DNA of 40,830 bases, taken from Bacillota bacterium. Its GTDB lineage: Bacteria; Bacillota; UBA4882; UBA8346. The notes under the pieces were generated by a model. The model saw nothing but the letters and a program-made list of their open reading frames with translations. It did no database searches and had not been told where the DNA came from. A program made the translations under genes and the position numbers. Location of the stretch: the NCBI GenBank assembly GCA_012728785.1, contig JAAYEK010000100.1, forward strand, positions 1 through 40,830, given 5' to 3'. This document shows positions 32,470 through 40,830 of this stretch, piece after piece (within the stretch, counting starts at the first letter, position 1; the number at the start of each line of letters is the position of its first letter).

Positions 32470-34623
32470 ATGGGATCGTCCACAATGGAGTTGGAGGAAG
32501 CCCTCCGGTCGGCGGATGAGTTGGTTGATTATGACACCTCGAATCGCAAGTGCTTTTATGTGCTCCGGGAGCAGCCCGCAAGGACCGGGGACCGGATTCG
32601 CTTGACGGAATTGGGCAAAGTTTTGCCGCTTCGGGATATACGGAATAATCAAATTAGGAATTTAGATAAAGATACCTATTTCATCGAAACGGAAGGGAAC
32701 TTCTTCCCGGATTTCATCGAAGAGTACGGGATTTATCTGGCAGCGCTCCCCTTTTTGGAATATTTGCAGAGCCGGTTGAATTTGGGCAATATCGAATACA
32801 ACCGGATTGTGATCAATGTGAATCAAGATAACCGGAGTGAGGAATATGCGCTATTTATTCCGGAAGTGATTGACGCTGTCATTGAGGGAAGCACCCGCTA
32901 TGATAAGAATAATATCCTAGAGTTCTTAGAGATCGATGAAAAAAAAGTCGGACAGTTGGAGATCTTCAAGCTCAAGGACTTTCCGCACCTAATCGTCACT
33001 GCCAAACTGAACCGGCTGGCATTCACCGGATATGAATGTCTGCGACTGGAGAACTTTTTCAACTATGAAGCGGAACGAGACTGCAACTACCGGGAACGCC
33101 TCCAAGGGACGAAGCTGGCGGCGGTGATTAAAAACTATGAGCGGTTGGCCGACGCCACCAGCGATATCAATTACCGGTTCAGCCTGAGGCGATTATTGTA
33201 CCAGTATTACATCGAACAAGAGATCCGGCAAAACCTGCAAAAGTTCTGTGATAGTCAACATGGATTCCCTCTGGCCGTCGAGAAGCTGAGTGATCGGTTC
33301 TTGCTTTTCTGTTGGTCATGGGAGGACCAGACAATCCAACTACTCCCCGAACAGGCGGAATACTTCGAATACCCCGGCTTTACCTTGTCTACCCTTGGGC
33401 CGGTGGTCCAATTTATCAACCAGCTCCCACAAAAACTGGTGGAACCGGCGCGGGCCGTTTGTTGGGAAACAATCTTAAAGCTGATGCTGGCAGAGTCGCA
33501 AATATTCGCTAAATATCCGGATATTCACGGTGAACAACGCTTCCGGATCTACCTGCATCAAGAAACATCCCGGAGTCTTAATCCGGCGCTCATCTATGAT
33601 TATCAAAGCCCTTTCCAAAAGAGAATGGAAGCGGCCAACGCCTATCAAGATCAAGACCTTCTTTACCAAGATTTACGGGAGATCGACTTTAGCAACAAAA
33701 CCTTGACTGGAAAGCGGATCGAAGGCTGCGACCTGCGGCGGGCTAATTTTACCAATGCAGCTTTGAACGGGACCGAGTTTAGCAACTGCGATTTGGCAGG
33801 AGTGGACTTTTCCCAAAGCCGACTAGGACAAGCCAAGTTCATCTGTTGCAACTTGGAACGGAGCCAGTTTCGACAATCGGATCTGCAAAAGGTCCAATTT
33901 GTCCAATGTAACTTATGGCACGCCGGTTTCATCAAGAGCGATCTTACTGGGGCTGTCTTTGAAAAAATAAACCTGGAACAAGTCCTTTTCTACAAGTCAA
34001 AACTCGGCGGGGCTATATTCGACCTCCAAGAGATCGCCCGGGATACTTCATTCGCCCTTTGCGATTTGAAAAATACCGTCTTTAACGGCAGCGAAGATGA
34101 GACGGTCATTTACAGCTGCGATTTCCGTAACACTGACTTGAGCGGTTCCCGGTTCACTATGGCGGAAATATATAACTCCAACTTTACCAAGGCCAAATTG
34201 ACCCAAACCGACTTTAACGGTTGCAGCCGGATCACCGGCTCTAACTTTCGATATTGTTCTTGCGTGGAGTTGAATCTAGCGGAAGTCACAGTGGAGGAGT
34301 GCGATTTCAGCTGGGTGGACCTTTCCTGGATTAAGCCCAAAGCCGGGGTGGATTTTGTTGATTGTGATTTTACCCATACCAATCTGGCGGGGTTTGATTT
34401 TGGAGTGGGCGGATATAAGTACTCAAATATATTGTTATCGACAAATTTATCCAATTGCTGGATGGAACAGTCGGATTTCAGCGCTAGTAAGCTTTTAATG
34501 ACTAATTTCAATGGGGCTAAAATTAAGGATTCCAAGTTTACCCAAGAGCAATTGGAATGCCTTGAGCTAACCGCCATGCAGTTAAGAGAGGTTAAAATTA
34601 TCGCAGGGGAGGATATCAAATGA
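32470..34623 (+). CDS. Immunity-like N-terminal domain with C-terminal pentapeptide repeats
   Basis: I chose ATG 32470, seven bases after AAGGAG; an in-frame start at 32440 precedes that site. The protein has about 717 residues. Residues about 25-220 resemble Imm11/Imm43-type immunity proteins found beside polymorphic toxins (DTYFIETEGNFFPDFIEEYG, EEYALFIPEVIDAVIE, FKLKDFPHLIVTAKL). This is a tentative family call. A middle region of about 200 residues is unassigned. Residues about 410-700 are pentapeptide repeats of the A(N/D)(L/F)xx kind (LRRANFTNAALNGTEF, CDLAGVDFSQSRLGQAKF), which form a right-handed quadrilateral beta-helix. The stop overlaps the next gene as ATGA. Position at the head of a VgrG operon suggests a role in effector loading or immunity. 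Confidence 0.75.
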   Translation: MGSSTMELEEALRSADELVDYDTSNRKCFYVLREQPARTGDRIRLTELGKVLPLRDIRNNQIRNLDKDTYFIETEGNFFPDFIEEYGIYLAALPFLEYLQSRLNLGNIEYNRIVINVNQDNRSEEYALFIPEVIDAVIEGSTRYDKNNILEFLEIDEKKVGQLEIFKLKDFPHLIVTAKLNRLAFTGYECLRLENFFNYEAERDCNYRERLQGTKLAAVIKNYERLADATSDINYRFSLRRLLYQYYIEQEIRQNLQKFCDSQHGFPLAVEKLSDRFLLFCWSWEDQTIQLLPEQAEYFEYPGFTLSTLGPVVQFINQLPQKLVEPARAVCWETILKLMLAESQIFAKYPDIHGEQRFRIYLHQETSRSLNPALIYDYQSPFQKRMEAANAYQDQDLLYQDLREIDFSNKTLTGKRIEGCDLRRANFTNAALNGTEFSNCDLAGVDFSQSRLGQAKFICCNLERSQFRQSDLQKVQFVQCNLWHAGFIKSDLTGAVFEKINLEQVLFYKSKLGGAIFDLQEIARDTSFALCDLKNTVFNGSEDETVIYSCDFRNTDLSGSRFTMAEIYNSNFTKAKLTQTDFNGCSRITGSNFRYCSCVELNLAEVTVEECDFSWVDLSWIKPKAGVDFVDCDFTHTNLAGFDFGVGGYKYSNILLSTNLSNCWMEQSDFSASKLLMTNFNGAKIKDSKFTQEQLECLELTAMQLREVKIIAGEDIK

Positions 34624-36416
34624 ATAATATAACTAATCAAGGTAATGCCACTACTCAAAAACAACCAATCACAATCAAATTCACGGACATTCATTCGGTA
34701 AAGCTGGGAGAAGAAGTGATTTTTAAGGAGGAGCCTAGTAGTGTAAAAAAAACGCCGGTCTATATGCATGAAATAGCGCAAGTGACAACCCCGAAGCTAA
34801 CATTGGACTATTTACAGTTGGTCCAGAGCGTTAATGACCATACTCGGGTTACTCTAGGTTTTTACAATCTAACTCCGAAACTTCGAGATAAGTTTCTAAA
34901 TCTAACGAATGAAAAAACCCCAATTCTGATTCAATATGTTGATCCAAAGGATCTTTTAAAAACGAAGGAAAACGATAATCCAGAAGCGATAGTAAATGAT
35001 AGTTCAAAAGCGAGCAATAATGATGAACTAAAACCGAAAATCCTTTTTCAGGGCGTTGTTACTAAAATTAACGCCAAACTAAAGGGAGCCCTTTATTATT
35101 TGGAAATAATGGCGAACTCTTGGACTAATGAGTTGGATCTTAAAAAGAAGACCCGTTCGTTTAGTAAACCAAATTTAAAATATACGGAACTCTTTAAGCA
35201 GATTGAAAGTGAATATCCGAAGGCAGTGATAAGCGATATTATCACCGAAAGCACTCAACTAGGCAATCTCGTTTTACAGTATCAAGAGACGGATTGGCAG
35301 TTTTTGAAACGAATCGCCGCAAGCTTTGGAGCGGGCTTGGCTGTTAATTTCATTTCCGAAAAGCCCAATTTATCGGTAGGAGTATCAAAAGATGCCGGAA
35401 TTACCAAGATTAAGGTTGATAAGTCAAATTTGCTGACATGTATCGCTAAACAGGCTTATGACTATGATTATACTTATGAAGACGATACTAAATTACATTA
35501 TAAATTAACTACTCAGCAGTATTTGAATATCGGGTATCCGGTGGAAATAATTGACCCGCAACAAACCCCACAACTTCGACAAACTAAACAAAATCAACAA
35601 TCTCAACAACAGGAACAGCCAGGATTGGTCTTATATGTATTCCGTTCCGTAGGAACCATGAAAAGAGGTGAGGATCTTATCTGGGAACATACTTTAATCC
35701 CGGAACAGGGTTTGACTAAAAAGTGGTATCCCAACCGGAGGATTGCCGGAATCTCCTTGGAAGGAGTTGTCCTCGACCGGATCAACGATAAAGCTTTGGT
35801 AAGGCTGGAAATTGACTTAAAGCACGGCGGGGTTGCGAAAGACCAGTATAACCCCATTCGACCGTATAGTGAAGAAACATATTTACGGGAGTTCTGGTAT
35901 TATCAGTGCGCCACGCCTTACACCGCCGAAGGAAATACCGGTTGGTACTGCATGCCGGAGATCGGCGACTCGGTGGAGATCCATTTTCCGACCGAACTCC
36001 CAACCGAAGCTTTTATCAGCCAATCGGTCCGGAAACAAAGCAAAAAAGGTCCTTATCTAAAAGTTAACGATTACAATACCAAAATTTTCCGAACTAAGTT
36101 CGGTAAGGAAATACGTTTCGACCCTAACGAATTGACAATTACCATTCAAAAATACGTCCCCAGGCAAAATAATCAAGCGGAGCGAGTGGAGAGCCCTGAG
36201 TTAATTATACTAAAGCTAAACGACAAAAACGGGGTTACTCTAACAACCGACTTACCGGTGAATATCAATACCAAGAATGATCTGGCCATTGCTTCAAATG
36301 AGGGAAGTGTGAATATCACCGCCGGATCTGAATTGAATGTGAACTGTAATGGGAGCAGCATTGCCATGAAAGACGGAAATACCTTTCTTAAAGGGAAAAA
36401 AGTCAAGACCAATTAG
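34620..36416 (+). CDS. VgrG-like spike protein 1
   Basis: This 598-residue protein belongs to the VgrG/gp27-gp5-type spike family of contractile injection systems. It carries the family motif LVLQYQETDWQFLKRIAASF in the gp27-like base. An OB-fold region follows (ISLEGVVLDRINDKALVRLE, TGWYCMPEIGDSVEIHFP) and then a short beta-helical tail (LAIASNEGSVNITAGSELNV). A Gln-rich insert lies at about residues 320-335. The tail ends after a conserved-looking SIAMKDGNTFLKG with no added effector domain. The ATG overlaps the upstream stop. A paralogue follows after 131 bp. It would trimerise at the tip of the tail tube. Confidence 0.9.
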   Translation: MNNITNQGNATTQKQPITIKFTDIHSVKLGEEVIFKEEPSSVKKTPVYMHEIAQVTTPKLTLDYLQLVQSVNDHTRVTLGFYNLTPKLRDKFLNLTNEKTPILIQYVDPKDLLKTKENDNPEAIVNDSSKASNNDELKPKILFQGVVTKINAKLKGALYYLEIMANSWTNELDLKKKTRSFSKPNLKYTELFKQIESEYPKAVISDIITESTQLGNLVLQYQETDWQFLKRIAASFGAGLAVNFISEKPNLSVGVSKDAGITKIKVDKSNLLTCIAKQAYDYDYTYEDDTKLHYKLTTQQYLNIGYPVEIIDPQQTPQLRQTKQNQQSQQQEQPGLVLYVFRSVGTMKRGEDLIWEHTLIPEQGLTKKWYPNRRIAGISLEGVVLDRINDKALVRLEIDLKHGGVAKDQYNPIRPYSEETYLREFWYYQCATPYTAEGNTGWYCMPEIGDSVEIHFPTELPTEAFISQSVRKQSKKGPYLKVNDYNTKIFRTKFGKEIRFDPNELTITIQKYVPRQNNQAERVESPELIILKLNDKNGVTLTTDLPVNINTKNDLAIASNEGSVNITAGSELNVNCNGSSIAMKDGNTFLKGKKVKTN

Positions 36417-36547
36417 GCGGGATGGTGTTCTCTTATTCGAAGTAGTCGTCCATGTTAGTTATCCGTTGACTAAGTGAAATTATATAAATGAGGCTGATGT
36501 GGATCGACAAGTATGAATCTTCAACTCAAGAGTTTCAATAAATTTAT

Positions 36548-39220
36548 ATGGAAACAAAGATAGAGGTGGTCAAGTTGGGAGTTGCTCAAAAAATTAAAAT
36601 TACTTTGATCTGGGAGAATGGAACGGAAGAAGAGATTAATCCGAATCATATCAAGGACCTTCGAATTACCAAGAAACTTAATGATCATGTGAAGCTCTTC
36701 TTTTGCGGCGGCCGGATTGAAGTTAACGAAAAAGAAGATTTCTTATCCCGGACCAACGGGGAGACCCGGGTCAAGGTTACCTATACCGGCGAGAATTCCG
36801 AACCGGCCTTAATCTTTGCGGGAGTCGCCACCCGGATCAAGCTTTGGTTTGTGCCCGGAGAAAATTATTATTATATAAAGCTGAACGGTTCTTCGGAAAC
36901 CTATTGGCTGGGTTTGGTGCGACGGCGGCGTTCCTTTCAAAATAAGGAGATGCCTTATGAAAAAGCCCTCGACAAAATTGCGCAAGGATGCTGGACAGCC
37001 GTTATTTCCGCCGGTAAGGAGTTAATGGAGAAAAACAGCAAAGAATCAAAGAAGTTGGGCCAATTTACCTTACAGTACCAAGAGACGGACTGGCAATTCC
37101 TGAAGCGGCTGGCTTCCCGGTTTCAGACCGGACTGGTTCCGGACCCAATTGCTACCAAACCGTCCTTGTGCGTAGGATTGCCTGAGGGGAAGGAATATTC
37201 AATTAATGAGCCCCATATTTTATGGATTAAAAAACGTATCGACAAACATCGAGTCATCGAAGTAAATTATGACAAAACCAGCATTCCGGAGGAATACGTC
37301 TATTACAAGCTACGGACTGATCAATTCCTTGATATCGGAGATACCGTTACCCTTCCGGGAATCCAGCCGTCCCTTTATGTTTATCTTTCAAAGGCATATA
37401 TCCTGGGCAGCGAATTTTACTTTGAAGCCGTGGTAACTCCTTATGGGGGACTGCGCCAGAAACCCCGGTATAACCGGCAGCTGTCGGGAGTAACTTTGGA
37501 AGGATATGTAATTGAAGTAGGAGGTCCGGATGATGACCCGCTCAAGGATAAGGTAAAAGTAAGAATCAATTTTGACGATCTTACCCCTCCCGAAGAAGCG
37601 GCCTGGCTTCCTTATGCTACCTATTATAGCGCTGAGAATCACACCGGGTTTTATTGCCTGCCGGAACTTGGAGATTATGTTAAAATGCGATTCTCCTCAA
37701 CTGATGAGGACAAATCGATTGTTGTCAGTTCGACACGGCTTGAAAGAGATCGGGAAAAACTAGTGGATCATCTTAATACTAAAATGTTTCGGACCAACCA
37801 TCGAAAAGAGCTGGCATTGACCCAAACCGGGATAACTCTCTCCGGAAAGGAAGCCAATTTACTGATCCGGCTTGACCAAGATAAGGGAGTTACCATCTCT
37901 AGCCATAATGAACTGGAGATCCGGTCCAAGGGCAACCTGAACTTGCAAGCGGGCAGGAAAGTATTGATCAGCGCCAAAAAGGCGGTTGATATTAAATGCG
38001 GCCAAAGTAAGGTGGTGTTGAATGAGAATGAAAAAAGCGGGATGATTCATATTTTTGGGTCGAAGGTGAGGAAGGAACAAGGGGCTGCTGTTGCTTCTAA
38101 TATTCAGTTTAAGGAAAATGCTGCTAAAGAAGTTGGGAGTGAAGAAAAACCAAGAAAAACTGGAGAACTATATATTGTTAATTCTCCATCATTTCCTTGG
38201 TATATTAACGAAAAGGCCGAAATGCCGGATGGGGTCTTAACTGCCAAATGGAAAAACTTTAAAGGTAAAACAAAATATAGTTGGGATGTTACGATTGGGT
38301 TTGATATTACAGTTCATTATCCTAAAGTTCTAACCTTAAAAGATAGTGATGATTCTGAATGGGAAAAACGAGATGGTATGCTGGGGACAAGGGATATTAC
38401 ACATCATTTCACTTTGGATACAATTAGTCCTACCTTAAAACTTCAAGACTTGTTGAAGGAGAAAAAAATTAGTTATTGCGGTGACGACATAATTGTAAAA
38501 GTATCGGCAATGGCTAAGGGGAAAAAGTATAATGATGAGCTAGAAGGTAGGATATTAGGTAGAAATCCTTCTACAAACGATGCTTCAAAATATTTGGAAG
38601 AAGAATTAGAAGAATTATTTAAAAAAGTCAAAAAAGAGCATAGTGATTTTCCACTAATTAAAGAGGATGCGAAAATAATTAGAACAGTATTATTTGGTAA
38701 CGAAAGTAGCTCCCATCATTTTCATGAAAAATCAAAAAGTCTTATTGGACTTCCACTATATGGGCCTCCAGATGGCTGGGGAATAATGCAAGTAGATCCT
38801 CCTGAAAAGGAAGAGGCGATATGGAGCTGGAAAGAAAATATGAAAGTAGCAATAAGTCGAATTAATACTGGATATATTGATAACATTTATAAGATAGAGA
38901 ATTTTAAGCAACTTAAGGATCATCCTATGACTCGTTGGCAATGGAGGATGCTTTTATATCGAAGATATAATGGGGGTTGGTTTTGGAAATGGAACGAGGA
39001 AGATAAATGTTGGCAATGGACCAGATTTGATAAATATGCTTATTGTCTCAAAGCAATACGTATTGAAAAAAAGGAATTTAATATTGATATTGACTCAGAT
39101 TATAAAGCAGATATTAAGGAAGATAAAGAATCTCTAGTGGATAGCCTAAGAGCATATGCTAAAAAAAATTGGACTAAGTGGTATGGTGACAAATATCCGG
39201 AACAGTATTTTAAATTTTAG
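36548..39220 (+). CDS. VgrG-like spike protein 2 with C-terminal lysozyme/transglycosylase-like extension
   Basis: This 890-residue protein repeats the VgrG layout in residues 1-510. It shares FTLQYQETDWQFLKRLASRF with its neighbour and has the OB-fold GVTLEGYVIEVGGPDDDP, HTGFYCLPELGDYVKMRF and a beta-helical tail. Residues about 525-890 are an added region. It holds a possible beta-sandwich and then a lysozyme-like segment with FGNESSSHHF (candidate catalytic Glu at about 718) and PDGWGIMQVDPP at about 741-752. Tail DNA is much poorer in G and C than the core. No signal peptide is present, as expected for an injected effector. The ATG at 36548 has no ribosome site; TTG 36575 behind AGAGGTGG is a credible alternative. 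Confidence 0.9.
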   Translation: METKIEVVKLGVAQKIKITLIWENGTEEEINPNHIKDLRITKKLNDHVKLFFCGGRIEVNEKEDFLSRTNGETRVKVTYTGENSEPALIFAGVATRIKLWFVPGENYYYIKLNGSSETYWLGLVRRRRSFQNKEMPYEKALDKIAQGCWTAVISAGKELMEKNSKESKKLGQFTLQYQETDWQFLKRLASRFQTGLVPDPIATKPSLCVGLPEGKEYSINEPHILWIKKRIDKHRVIEVNYDKTSIPEEYVYYKLRTDQFLDIGDTVTLPGIQPSLYVYLSKAYILGSEFYFEAVVTPYGGLRQKPRYNRQLSGVTLEGYVIEVGGPDDDPLKDKVKVRINFDDLTPPEEAAWLPYATYYSAENHTGFYCLPELGDYVKMRFSSTDEDKSIVVSSTRLERDREKLVDHLNTKMFRTNHRKELALTQTGITLSGKEANLLIRLDQDKGVTISSHNELEIRSKGNLNLQAGRKVLISAKKAVDIKCGQSKVVLNENEKSGMIHIFGSKVRKEQGAAVASNIQFKENAAKEVGSEEKPRKTGELYIVNSPSFPWYINEKAEMPDGVLTAKWKNFKGKTKYSWDVTIGFDITVHYPKVLTLKDSDDSEWEKRDGMLGTRDITHHFTLDTISPTLKLQDLLKEKKISYCGDDIIVKVSAMAKGKKYNDELEGRILGRNPSTNDASKYLEEELEELFKKVKKEHSDFPLIKEDAKIIRTVLFGNESSSHHFHEKSKSLIGLPLYGPPDGWGIMQVDPPEKEEAIWSWKENMKVAISRINTGYIDNIYKIENFKQLKDHPMTRWQWRMLLYRRYNGGWFWKWNEEDKCWQWTRFDKYAYCLKAIRIEKKEFNIDIDSDYKADIKEDKESLVDSLRAYAKKNWTKWYGDKYPEQYFKF

Positions 39221-39254
39221 ATTGAACGAAGCAATAATACTCGAAAGGAAGTGG

Positions 39255-40658
39255 ATGAAAGTGAAAAAAGGAAATTGGTTTTTGATATTAGGAATTATAA
39301 CCTTTATTATTCTGACAGAAATACTTTCCTGCATAAATACTGGGTATACCTATTCAGATTCTTACGTTTTTTTACCTGAAATGTGGATAGATGACAATCA
39401 CTATTTACAAGAACTTAATCTTGAAACGGGAATTGTTACAAAAAGAAGAATAGGAATTAATTATAAACATAGATATCTTGAAAGAAATGTAAATATTGGG
39501 AATGGAAAAATAGCACTTATTTGTAGTGCAGTATTTCCTGAAAAACATTTTGCCGATAGGAATGGTTATGTTTACTTTTATGATACCAACTTGAGAGAAT
39601 TATTTACATTAAATTTTTTTGCTACAGTTGCAGATGATATTGTAATAAAACAGAGTATTAATGGTACTTTTATGGTAATTGATTACTATAAAGGCACAGA
39701 TGAAAAGATTCGGAATTATCAGCTAGAGCCATTTAGGTTAATATCAGAACAAAAAACCAATAGATGGGGAGAACTTATGGAGGTAGATGACAGGTATGTA
39801 TATTATGTTGATTTTGATGAAATTATTGTCATTCGATCAATTAATGGTCTTAAAGAAATAAAAAGAGTTAAGCCCATCGGTACTTGTCGTAAAATCACAA
39901 ATAAAAAGGCTTTAATTTTAATTTCTAATAAGAATTATCAAATCATCGATCTATGGACTGGTGATAGTAAGGATTTTATTTTTGAGGATCGTGGATATGT
40001 TGATTTAAGTGAAGATGGCCAGTGGTTGATGTATCGTGGTGCTGATAAATACAGTTTTACCGGAAAAGTGATTGTTATCAATCTGAGTAATGATCAGAAA
40101 AAAGAAGTACAAATTGATTCCGAAATTCTAAAAGAATCAAAAGAAATGACAATAATGCGTTTTGGGAAAGCCTTTTTTATTAGAGAAAAAGAAATGACAG
40201 TTCTAGATATGCAGTCCGGAAAAATTACTCATAAGAAATTTATTTTTCAAGATGATATAACAGGACAAAAATCACCATTGGCAATTAAAGCTCAAATAGA
40301 TAAATTGATTAATCAATATGAAATTTCTTTAATAAAGGCTATTAATACTAACAAATTTTCATTGGTGGCTAATACTCTGACACCTGGAAGCCCTCTATAC
40401 CAGTCGCAAAAACAGCTGGTTGCTAATCTATATCGCAAACGTATTCAAGAAGATTTAAATGGTTATCATGTTAAAAAAATTCGAATGGTAGCCCCTGGTA
40501 GCTGCAAAGTCTATGTTTATGAAAGAGTTGGAATTAAATATCCAAATCAAAAGGAATTTGTAGAGAAAGAATATTATTGGGCTTATACAGTGGTGGGAAA
40601 AGGAGATCAGCTTACTTTGAGTGATATTGAGAAGTGGGAAGACCCGGAAGAATTCTGA
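39255..40658 (+). CDS. Membrane-anchored or lipoprotein-like protein, candidate immunity to the VgrG-2 effector
   Basis: I chose ATG 39255 behind AAGGAAGTGG, giving about 467 residues; a longer frame begins inside the previous gene. An N-terminal hydrophobic segment (WFLILGIITFIILTEILSCI) ends in LSC, an imperfect lipobox, so it is either a signal anchor or a lipoprotein. The rest is extracytoplasmic and beta-rich, with propeller-like strands (YVDLSEDGQWLMYRGADKYS, VVDD-type turns) and a helical C-terminal 100 residues. No family is recognised. It starts 34 bp after the effector-tailed VgrG and shares its low GC content, which fits a toxin-immunity cassette. The immunity role is inference. 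Confidence 0.6.
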   Translation: MKVKKGNWFLILGIITFIILTEILSCINTGYTYSDSYVFLPEMWIDDNHYLQELNLETGIVTKRRIGINYKHRYLERNVNIGNGKIALICSAVFPEKHFADRNGYVYFYDTNLRELFTLNFFATVADDIVIKQSINGTFMVIDYYKGTDEKIRNYQLEPFRLISEQKTNRWGELMEVDDRYVYYVDFDEIIVIRSINGLKEIKRVKPIGTCRKITNKKALILISNKNYQIIDLWTGDSKDFIFEDRGYVDLSEDGQWLMYRGADKYSFTGKVIVINLSNDQKKEVQIDSEILKESKEMTIMRFGKAFFIREKEMTVLDMQSGKITHKKFIFQDDITGQKSPLAIKAQIDKLINQYEISLIKAINTNKFSLVANTLTPGSPLYQSQKQLVANLYRKRIQEDLNGYHVKKIRMVAPGSCKVYVYERVGIKYPNQKEFVEKEYYWAYTVVGKGDQLTLSDIEKWEDPEEF

Positions 40659-40726
40659 TATATCAGTTATCAACTAGAACGTCATAGGTAAATAATATAA
40701 TTTCTTGTGGAATTGAGGTGTTTGCA

Positions 40727-40830
40727 ATGGCTACCAGTTATGTTGTAGATGGCGCAACTCTGAAATGTAGTAAAGGCGGGACGTGTAAACTAAAAGTCAC
40801 TCCGGGGCGGAATACTTTTATCCAAGGCAA
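40727..40830 (+). CDS. DUF4280 (PAAR-like) spike-tip protein, N-terminal part
   Basis: The ATG at 40727 follows GAGGTG. The readable start, MATSYVVDGATLKCSKGGTC and then KLKVTPGRNTFIQG, matches the opening of DUF4280 proteins, which are PAAR-like tip proteins of contractile injection systems. The frame runs off the right edge after about 34 codons, so any effector extension cannot be seen. It lies 68 bp after the candidate immunity gene and supports the reading of the locus as a spike complex. Confidence 0.85.
   Translation, partial: MATSYVVDGATLKCSKGGTCKLKVTPGRNTFIQG

Noticed and set aside
34110..34781. A 223-codon open frame on the minus strand
   Set aside because: It is antisense to the pentapeptide-repeat gene and the start of VgrG-1. 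The regular repeat codons keep the opposite strand open; there is no ribosome site and the composition is not protein-like.

Overview
The window looks like chromosome from an anaerobic, low-to-mid GC member of the Bacillota (Clostridia/Limnochordia-like). The signs are frequent TTG and GTG starts with strong AGGAGG-type ribosome sites, tRNAs with encoded CCA, a 2[4Fe-4S] ferredoxin, a CheC-like phosphatase, PspC, PRK06851 and UPF0316 proteins, and Firmicutes-style AlaS, CysK and PHP phosphatase. No rRNA, CRISPR array or intact transposase was found. The exact genus is an inference that the sequence alone cannot settle.

Layout. 1-2328 (minus): an ABC exporter pair whose permease carries a C-terminal beta-propeller-like region. 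2545-6920: a tandem duplication of a secreted leucine-rich-repeat (LRR) protein plus a lysozyme-like protein. The first copy is decayed by a frameshift, a nonsense codon and a truncation; the second is intact. 6921-7786: a gene-poor stretch with a 297-bp MITE-like element flanked by 12-bp direct repeats and other palindromes. 7787-9265: a protein joining an integrase-like N-terminus to a TPR C-terminus. 9463-9717: tRNA-Thr(CGT) and tRNA-Gly(CCC). 9971-16134: housekeeping and poorly characterised genes (ferredoxin, RHH protein, CheC-like, endonuclease III-like, metalloprotease-like, PRK06851 ATPase, UPF0316, PspC).

16323-23588 is the most interesting region. A membrane sensor histidine kinase, a small carrier-protein-like ORF and a one-module NRPS (C-A-PCP-reductase) are followed by a LuxR-type response regulator, all on the plus strand and closed by a strong terminator. 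The natural reading is a signalling operon in which a reductively released acyl-amino aldehyde or alcohol is made and sensed in the same locus. The NRPS condensation domain is much more AT-rich than the rest of the enzyme.

23757-32198: small unknowns, CysK, a DapB-like reductase that lacks the usual catalytic His/Lys motif, a SprA-related HExxH protein, an OsmC-like protein, alaS and a PHP-type histidinol-phosphatase-like gene.

32470-40830: a contractile-injection spike and effector locus. It holds an immunity-like/pentapeptide protein, two VgrG-like spike proteins (the second with an AT-rich lysozyme/transglycosylase-like C-terminal extension), a membrane-anchored candidate immunity protein, and the start of a DUF4280 PAAR-like tip protein that runs off the right edge. 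Sheath, tube and ATPase genes are not in the window. The LRR/lysozyme locus at the left end may be an orphan effector-immunity pair of the same kind, which is an inference.
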